In this document: piece by piece, positions 58,040 through 64,000 of the stretch
Layout: each line of letters opens with the position of its first letter
Numbering within the stretch: position 1 is the first letter of the stretch
Position numbers and translations under genes: made by a program
Origin: JAEKNW01 sp963677815
Lineage (GTDB): Bacteria > Cloacimonadota > Cloacimonadia > Cloacimonadales > JAFGVF01
Direction of reading: 5' to 3'
DNA length: 64,000 nt
NCBI GenBank assembly: GCA_963677815.1
Contig: OY782499.1
Location: 2,294,001 to 2,358,000, forward strand
The notes under the pieces: model-generated
What the model saw: the letters and a program-made list of their open reading frames with translations, nothing else
Told to the model about the DNA's origin: nothing
Databases searched by the model: none

Positions 58040-61000
58040 TTATTTCATTAAGATCATTTTCTTAGTTGAACTAAATTTGCCATTTCTCATTTTGTAGAAA
58101 TAGACACCTGAAGCAACAGCTTTATTATTATCATCTTTACCATTCCAAACTACACTATGACTTCCAGCTTTTCTATAATCATTAAGAAGAGTTTTAACTT
58201 TTTGTCCTCTTACATTATAGATTTCAATAGCAACATTACCAGATTCTTTAGTAGTGAAAGCTATTGAGGTTTCTGGATTAAATGGATTAGGATAGTTCTG
58301 AGCTAATGAATTAATCTGTGGAATATTTTCTACATTTTCATTATCAACACCATCATCTGTAGAGTCAATTCTGAAGTTATCCATCATGAAGATAAAAGCA
58401 TCATCACTAACACATTGGATAGCAAATCTAACAGTTGTTCCTGTTAACTCACTTACATTGAAGTTATAAAGAGTCCATTCTGTTGGAGCTTCTAAATAAT
58501 CAATACCTTGATGGAGTGAGAATTCGAAATCTGCAGGTTCTGTTCCACCAAGAGACATTTTAACTCTGAATCTTTCAAGACCGAACTCATCTGTATAAGA
58601 CTTAGCATAGAAAGAAACTACTGAAGTTGTTCCTATAGTAAATCTTGGAGTAATTATCCAATCATCATTTGGTCCTTCTGTAGCAGCAAAAGATGTTAAG
58701 TACTTGTCTCCACTTTGAGGAAGCATATCTTGGATTGGTGGTACTGTAGCTGATGGATTGAATACCATGTAAGACATAGCTTCGCCAGCATTAGCATAAT
58801 CAACATTACTGATAGTGTAGGTATTTGAACCATCAACATCATGTTGGAGCCATCCTGGTAAGTTAAGAGCAAAATCATTATGTTCTTCAAAATCATCACC
58901 CCACATTGGTTCACCAATGTTATAATAGATGATTATTGCAGTATTTGATGGTAATGAGAAACCTTCAGGGTCATCATACATACCAACTACATGATAGTGA
59001 TACTCTGTACCAACAACAACATTTGCATCATGATAAAGATTAGTTCCAATAGGAATCATATCTTCAGTAATAACTTCACCATCTCTATAAACATTATAAC
59101 CTGTAAGATATCTTTCGTAAGGTGGTTCTTCCCAGGTAAGAGCAACATAACCAGATTGATTTGATGCTTCTAAGTTAAGAGGAGCATTGAAATCATAGTT
59201 ATAATTAGCATCAACATAGAGGTTATACAAACCAGTATCGTCTCTAGTTAATCTTTCATTTTCTCCATTTTCATTCTTTCTAGTATGAGGAGGGGTTGCC
59301 CCTTCAGGATAAACATTTGATTTAGCAACTCTGAGATAATAATCACCACTTTGAGGTAATACAAACTCAATATTTGAGCCATTATCTAAATAGACAGCAG
59401 GGTCAATTTCATTAGCATCACTTGCTGGACCATATAACCACATTGAAGGGTTAACAGCTGAACCACCAGCATCTTCTACTGAGCAAAGCAGAGTATCACT
59501 AATACCCATAGCAGGGATTTTATACCAATCAATATCACCGATAGGCATAATTGCATAAGTGTCACCTTCTACAGGAAGAGTTAGTGTTGCAGCATCTTCT
59601 GGAACATCATTATTATCATCAGCATAAGCATAACCAGAAATCATAACTTCATGAGTTTCTCTAGTTGCATCATCTACTATTTGGATGGTAGCAGATTTAT
59701 TTCCCTCAGAATCAGGTGTAAATGATACACCGATAGTAGCTATATCATTAAATGGTAATACTAAAGGATAAGTATTATTATCTGTTGTGATAGTAAATTG
59801 GTCTGCATCAGCCCCAGTAATAGTAGGAGCATTTGCAACTGTTACATCTTGAAGACCGATTGATCGCATAGTTACATTTCTTTCAATAGAAGAACCATTA
59901 ACTGGAGACATTTCAAAAAGAGTATTAGTAGGATAAACAGTTAAATCTGGAGCATTTGGAATATCTCCAAACTCAAGTTTAAGATTAGCAAAAGCATTTC
60001 TAAGATAGTTTGCAGTAGGTGGTGCTACAGGATCTGGGTTAGTAGAATCACTATAATAAATAATACCTCTTGTAGAGTTAGAAAGGGTACAATAGAAGTC
60101 ATTATCACTTGAGTGATAACCAGGTGTATCTTCTTCAACAGCTACAACAAGATTTTGAGTATTATCATAAACAAAAGGAATATCTAACTCAAACTCAATC
60201 CATCCGTCTTCTGCTGGAGCTTCAATACTGCCAGAATATACTTGCATAAATTCACCAATATCAATCCAATCTTCGTTATTAGCAAATTCAGTCATATCTG
60301 TATGAGCCATATATATTTTGAAATCATCAGGACCAAAAGCACCTGTACCATTGTAATGCCAAGAAATTTTTTCAATTCTTTGATCTGCAATACCAATTTC
60401 TCCAGCATAATAGATAACTTGTGAATAGGTATAACCGTAATAAGGTTCTATAGGCATACTTAAATTTGTTTGAGTACCTGTACCAATTACTGCAAGGTTA
60501 TCTGGAAGTGCAGGAAGGATAAAAGCGTCAGTTGCAACAGAAATTGCAGGGTTGTTTGTATCATTAGAATTTATTGTGAATGAACCTGAATAATCTCCTT
60601 CAGCATTTGGAGTTAAAGTAACTGTAATAATTTGACTAGTTTCAGCTTCGATTGTTGCTGTTTCAGGAGAGAAAGATAACTCAGTTCCTGCTGAACTAAA
60701 ACTAACTTCTAAGTCAGATACACCCCAGTTTTCTATGGTTAAATGACTAACTCCTGTTCTGTTTAGATAAACATCACCAAAATGAAGTGAATCTTGGGTA
60801 ACAACTATTGCAGGACCTGTAGGAATAGCTTCAATAAAGAAATTATCTATATAGATAGTTACATAGTTAGCACCTGTACCTAAATATTTTAAGGCTATAA
60901 AATCTCTACCATCAGCAACGCTATCAAAGTTTTGAACATATTGTAGCCAGTCAGTAGTACATGTAATAGTATCAATAGCAGTAAAATTAATTTCACCAGT

Positions 61001-63052
61001 ATTATTTTCGGCAGAACCTATTATGAGTTGACCACCTTCTGAAGAAGATTTTGCCATAAAACGGATACGTTTACTAGCTAAATCATCAATTGGTGGAGTA
61101 ATTGCATAAAGGTCTGGACTAGCTGCGTCAGCATTGTAAAGTCTTAAAGTACTTGGGCTTTCATAACCACCATAAGTATTGACTCCAACTGCAGAATAAG
61201 TAGCTGTATTTTCAAGGATAGAAGTCCAATCTTGAGGCAATAATCCACTAGTGACACCTTCGAAATCTTCAAAGTGAGGGAAATCATAAATCATAGCATC
61301 ATAACCTGAACCAGTAAGAGGTATAATAGTGTCTCCTGCCTCAGAATCATTGATAGTGATATTAGCTTGGAAATCTCCTACACTTTGTGGATTAAATGCT
61401 ACAGTAAACTGTCCTACATTATCAGAAATTTCTAAAGGATAAGTGTTTTCATCAGTGAAGATGAAATCTGTTGTTTGATCTATTGTTACACTATTAATTG
61501 TTAAAGTACCTAAACCTGTATTTCTCATAGAAAATGTAACAGGCATAGTTGCTGTATTCATAATAGTGGCATCCCAGCTATATTCTTCAGGATTTACCAT
61601 AAGCTGAGGAGTTGTAGGAATATCACCCATAGTAAGAAGAATATTAGCTATATATGATTGGGTTGTTCCTGTTGGTGGAGTTATAAAATCATAGTTTGTC
61701 GTATCATTATAGTGATAAATACTTTTGTTACCATTAGCTGGAGTTCCGAAGAATTCATCACCTGAAGCAGTATAACCGACAGTATTTGCTTCGAATGCTA
61801 TTACTAAATTATCACTGTTGTTATAGTTAAAAGGCACTGTCAAAACAATAGTAACCCAGCCTTCTTCTTCAGGAACAGTAAATGGGCCGTCATAACAGAG
61901 AACAAAATCATCGATATCTAACCATGAGTCACCATCTGCAAATTCATCAAGGTCAGTGTGACTTAAATAAAGTTGAACATTATCTTCTGTCCAAGCAGAA
62001 TTACCATTATAATAGAAGGAGATTTCTTCAATTCTTTGATTTTCAACATTAATCCATTCTTGATTATAAATTGTCTGTGTTAGAGAATATCCATACCAAG
62101 GTTCCATTGGTAGGTGAGTTTCTGTTGCTTGACCATTACCAATTACTATAGAGCCCTCTTCAGCACTGGTGGTAAATGACCACACATTTGAAGATGATGT
62201 ATAATCAACTAAATTATTACCTGCTTCAATTCTCCAATAATATGTTGTTAGTGGAGATAAATCATCAACAGAAATTGATTCTAGAGCATATTCTTCAGAT
62301 AATAGAGCTGTTTCTGACATAGCAGTTACGTCACTAAGCATATCACTGAAATAAACATTTACCCAATCAGTATCTGAGCCATTATTCCAAGTTAATTCAA
62401 CTGGAGGGCTAAGATTAAAGCTACCATTTTCAGGTGTTACTAAAGCAGGAACTCCTGGTTCATTTTCAACAGTAAAATGAAATCTTGTATTTGGAAAAAC
62501 AGCAGATAAAGAACCATCAACAGCTGGGAAAGAGCCGTCTTGATATTTAAAACAAGCTCTTTCTGGACTAGCTGAAGTAGCGGTAAATACAGGAGATCCT
62601 CCCACATAAGATCCATCATTATTTATTACCAAAACTTCAATATTATCTGTTCCATTATAAGGAAAAATTGCATCAAGAACAATTTCATGCCAACCAGATG
62701 CATTGTATGTTAAACTACCACTAAATACTTCTTGGTATGTATCATCAGTAAGTGGATCAATATAGGTTGGACTTGTGAAGTTTTCATCAGTCGTGTGTTT
62801 GATATAATAAGTTTGTTCAATCATTTCATAGTTATTTGGTGTGTTATTGACATGATAAGATATTTTATTAATCTCCATAGCATTCTCTAAATCTGATGCT
62901 AAGTAAATCGTTCTGGACCAACCATAGTCATAATAACCATAAGCAGGTATATAATTTGTAGTCTCGGTTCCATCTCCGATTTCAACATAAACAGCACTTA
63001 AAGACATTATTAAAGTTAATAATGTTAAAACAACAATCATCTTCTTTTGCAT
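58040..63052 (-). CDS. giant modular surface protein, type IX-secreted (paralogue 2)
   Basis: A 1670-residue paralogue of the neighbouring gene. The start is ATG 63052, six bases after AAGGAG; a GTG two codons earlier is possible but unnecessary. The signal peptide is MQKKMIVVLTLLTLIMSLSA. The module order is the same as in paralogue 1, except that only one ASH plus beta-sandwich unit (PHFEDFEG) is present. The C-terminal 610 residues are almost identical to paralogue 1 (I see three substitutions), while the N-terminal part is clearly diverged. The sorting domain ends STKKMILMK. Both genes have their own terminator and a similar upstream region, so they are separate transcription units in tandem. 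Confidence 0.86.
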   Translation of the reverse strand: MQKKMIVVLTLLTLIMSLSAVYVEIGDGTETTNYIPAYGYYDYGWSRTIYLASDLENAMEINKISYHVNNTPNNYEMIEQTYYIKHTTDENFTSPTYIDPLTDDTYQEVFSGSLTYNASGWHEIVLDAIFPYNGTDNIEVLVINNDGSYVGGSPVFTATSASPERACFKYQDGSFPAVDGSLSAVFPNTRFHFTVENEPGVPALVTPENGSFNLSPPVELTWNNGSDTDWVNVYFSDMLSDVTAMSETALLSEEYALESISVDDLSPLTTYYWRIEAGNNLVDYTSSSNVWSFTTSAEEGSIVIGNGQATETHLPMEPWYGYSLTQTIYNQEWINVENQRIEEISFYYNGNSAWTEDNVQLYLSHTDLDEFADGDSWLDIDDFVLCYDGPFTVPEEEGWVTIVLTVPFNYNNSDNLVIAFEANTVGYTASGDEFFGTPANGNKSIYHYNDTTNYDFITPPTGTTQSYIANILLTMGDIPTTPQLMVNPEEYSWDATIMNTATMPVTFSMRNTGLGTLTINSVTIDQTTDFIFTDENTYPLEISDNVGQFTVAFNPQSVGDFQANITINDSEAGDTIIPLTGSGYDAMIYDFPHFEDFEGVTSGLLPQDWTSILENTATYSAVGVNTYGGYESPSTLRLYNADAASPDLYAITPPIDDLASKRIRFMAKSSSEGGQLIIGSAENNTGEINFTAIDTITCTTDWLQYVQNFDSVADGRDFIALKYLGTGANYVTIYIDNFFIEAIPTGPAIVVTQDSLHFGDVYLNRTGVSHLTIENWGVSDLEVSFSSAGTELSFSPETATIEAETSQIITVTLTPNAEGDYSGSFTINSNDTNNPAISVATDAFILPALPDNLAVIGTGTQTNLSMPIEPYYGYTYSQVIYYAGEIGIADQRIEKISWHYNGTGAFGPDDFKIYMAHTDMTEFANNEDWIDIGEFMQVYSGSIEAPAEDGWIEFELDIPFVYDNTQNLVVAVEEDTPGYHSSDNDFYCTLSNSTRGIIYYSDSTNPDPVAPPTANYLRNAFANLKLEFGDIPNAPDLTVYPTNTLFEMSPVNGSSIERNVTMRSIGLQDVTVANAPTITGADADQFTITTDNNTYPLVLPFNDIATIGVSFTPDSEGNKSATIQIVDDATRETHEVMISGYAYADDNNDVPEDAATLTLPVEGDTYAIMPIGDIDWYKIPAMGISDTLLCSVEDAGGSAVNPSMWLYGPASDANEIDPAVYLDNGSNIEFVLPQSGDYYLRVAKSNVYPEGATPPHTRKNENGENERLTRDDTGLYNLYVDANYNYDFNAPLNLEASNQSGYVALTWEEPPYERYLTGYNVYRDGEVITEDMIPIGTNLYHDANVVVGTEYHYHVVGMYDDPEGFSLPSNTAIIIYYNIGEPMWGDDFEEHNDFALNLPGWLQHDVDGSNTYTISNVDYANAGEAMSYMVFNPSATVPPIQDMLPQSGDKYLTSFAATEGPNDDWIITPRFTIGTTSVVSFYAKSYTDEFGLERFRVKMSLGGTEPADFEFSLHQGIDYLEAPTEWTLYNFNVSELTGTTVRFAIQCVSDDAFIFMMDNFRIDSTDDGVDNENVENIPQINSLAQNYPNPFNPETSIAFTTKESGNVAIEIYNVRGQKVKTLLNDYRKAGSHSVVWNGKDDNNKAVASGVYFYKMRNGKFSSTKKMILMK

Positions 63053-63072
63053 AGTCACTCCTTAATCGTGTT

Positions 63073-63105
63073 TAGTAGTTCCTTAATTTTGGGTTGTGCT
63101 TATCA
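63073..63105 (-). promoter_or_regulatory. upstream segment shared by the two giant surface-protein genes
   Basis: On the minus strand AAGCACAAC-Y-CAAAATTAAGGA (about 63083-63105) also occurs upstream of paralogue 1 at about 57825-57848. The ribosome site and start (GGAGTGACTATG) are shared as well. It may mark the promoter or the 5' leader. Confidence 0.35.
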
Positions 63106-63125
63106 AACTTGAATTTTTCAAGTAT

Positions 63126-63147
63126 CTTTGCTATGGTGGTAGCAAAG
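63126..63147. promoter_or_regulatory. inverted repeat upstream of paralogue 2
   Basis: An 8-bp perfect inverted repeat CTTTGCTA/TAGCAAAG with a 6-base loop, about 75 nt upstream of the start. Could be an operator; no regulator gene is adjacent. Confidence 0.3.
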
Positions 63148-63318
63148 TATTTCAATACAAATCAAATAAAGCAAATTATTTTTTTCTTGGCAAGATTTTT
63201 TTTATTTTTTTCTTAATATTCTTAAAGAAATAATTTTCTCTAGAAACCTTAACATTGTTAATCTTATACTTTGTAACACCCTCAGTTTTTCACATCACTG
63301 AGTGGGAATAGAAGACAC

Positions 63319-63396
63319 TATGGACTGGCAGTATCTTGCTGCCAGATTAACTGGCTTTCAAAGCCTGTTGTAAATGCAAGATGCATCCCCTCCATA
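63319..63396 (+). repeat. distant diverged REP-like Y-shaped unit
   Basis: Outer arms TATGGA/TCCATA are kept. The first hairpin is CTGGCAGTA/TGCTGCCAG with loop TCT, nine pairs including one G-T, and a completely different stem sequence from the main type. The second hairpin region is longer and altered, with a GGCTTT/AAAGCC hairpin and ATGCA/TGCAT. It lies 47 kb from the RAYT gene in the same orientation. Confidence 0.75.
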
Positions 63397-63600
63397 CAAT
63401 CTAGCTCCATTTTATACACATTTTTATTTTTATAGCTAAGTTTTTCAAATTGACTTATAAATGTATTTATGTCTAGATCTCAGATATTGAAATTAGGCTT
63501 CTTAAATCCTGACTTGTGAGGGCGAAACTTTTAGGCGAAGACCCAAAGGATGCAGAGTGTTGTTGAGGGCTGAGGAACTCCCGTCATAAGTTAAAATGTA
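63397..63600. other. non-coding segment, no assignment
   Basis: No reading frame of useful length and no RNA family recognised. The part at about 63515-63590 is richer in G and C than its surroundings (GAGGGCGAAACTTTTAGGCG and following) and could be a decayed gene, a repeat or a small RNA. Confidence 0.3.
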
Positions 63601-63609
63601 AAAAAAAAA

Positions 63610-63948
63610 GTCAAGCCCCAGAGGGCGATAATACCTCTTACTGATTATGTAAATAAGGGATTAAGCTTTTTTTTATCATGTTTTTTTTATGAATAATAAG
63701 TACTATAAAAATAAATCTAGAAAAATGAATATTGTCGCCCCTCCAGGGCTTTGCTTGATTTTTTTAAATAATTAAGGCTCCAGTTCAAGTCTGGTGGAAA
63801 AAATTTAATAAAATATAAAATTTTATCATTAGTGTGATTATCCAAAGTATCTCTGAAAGGGATTAATAATTTAGCCTGGGGTAAGATCCTATAAGGATCG
63901 TCACCCCAGGAACAATATCCAAAATTACGACCTAACCCTGTAAGGGTT
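63610..63948. repeat. cluster of short palindromes at the right edge
   Basis: An inverted pair AAGCCCCAGAGGGCGATAAT (63614-63632 area) and TATTGTCGCCCCTCCAGGGC (63730-63749 area) faces each other around an AT-rich tract. Then comes a double hairpin with CCTGGGGT/ACCCCAGG outside and GATCCT/AGGATC inside (63875-63910), and AACCCT/AGGGTT with loop GTA (63934-63948). No gene is visible to the end of the window. Confidence 0.65.
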
Positions 63949-64000
63949 TAATATAATGGCAACTAATTATAATATTAAATCATTGGTATATATGTTTTTA

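Noticed and set aside
44111..63052. Type IX secretion machinery genes
   Set aside because: Only cargo proteins with sorting domains are present; no Por/Spr machinery gene was recognised in the window.
63480..63600. SRP RNA, RNase P RNA or tmRNA in the G-richer stretch
   Set aside because: None of the conserved cores of these RNAs could be found on either strand.

Overview
The window looks like a chromosomal contig from an uncultured, AT-rich, diderm bacterium of the FCB superphylum. Candidatus Cloacimonadota is my best guess; this is an inference. Several large surface proteins end in a type IX secretion (Por) sorting domain. Lipid A genes (lpxB and a DUF374 acyltransferase) sit behind the division cluster, and the MurE half of a MurE-MurF fusion carries the DNPR motif of meso-diaminopimelate-adding enzymes. 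The 16S 3' end has an intact anti-Shine-Dalgarno, many genes have AGGAG-type ribosome sites, and sigma70-like TTGACA promoters can be seen. A Shine-Dalgarno-using genome is less typical of Bacteroidota proper. Almost everything is on the minus strand.

Layout. 1-3886: an rRNA operon read leftwards (16S, tRNA-Ile, tRNA-Ala, 5' two thirds of 23S). 4302-13675: a compact operon with a membrane-anchored coiled-coil protein, a TPR protein, a MacB/LolCDE-like ABC ATPase and permease, a YihY membrane protein and purH, closed by a clear terminator. 13764-15239: a DUF1007 protein with a NicO-type nickel/cobalt exporter. 15300-21100: an accessory stretch rich in palindromic repeats, with a REP-associated tyrosine transposase (RAYT), a PEGA/FGE-like secreted protein and a divergent LPP20-like protein. 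21106-25441: trmFO, an SH3/NlpC-P60 lipoprotein and a secreted Ntn hydrolase. 25686-43424: the dcw division and cell-wall cluster in the order mraZ, rsmH, ftsL, ftsI, murE-murF, mraY, murD, ftsW, murG, murC, ftsQ, ftsA, ftsZ, then lpxB and the DUF374 acyltransferase. A good promoter precedes mraZ. 44111-63052: four large type IX-exported surface proteins and a TrmB-like regulator with a candidate operator. The right end is non-coding and full of small palindromes.

The most interesting signal is a family of about 61-nt repeats around the RAYT gene. Each complete copy can fold into a three-way junction: an outer TATGGA/TCCATA stem, a 9-bp hairpin with a TCC loop, and a second 9-bp hairpin with a GGGA loop. 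Copies with different stem sequences keep the pairing, so base-pairing rather than sequence appears to be conserved. All copies in the window point the same way. Truncated copies are chained about every 50 nt, and diverged copies occur 9 kb and 47 kb from the transposase.

Two more repeat families were found by eye. One is a long imperfect palindrome near 43.7 kb with a shorter relative near 22.4 kb. The other is a 58-nt inverted repeat at 20.8 and 43.9 kb. The two giant surface-protein genes at the right share a nearly identical 1.8-kb 3' half next to diverged 5' halves, which suggests recent gene conversion. The larger one also carries one extra internal unit of about 263 residues.
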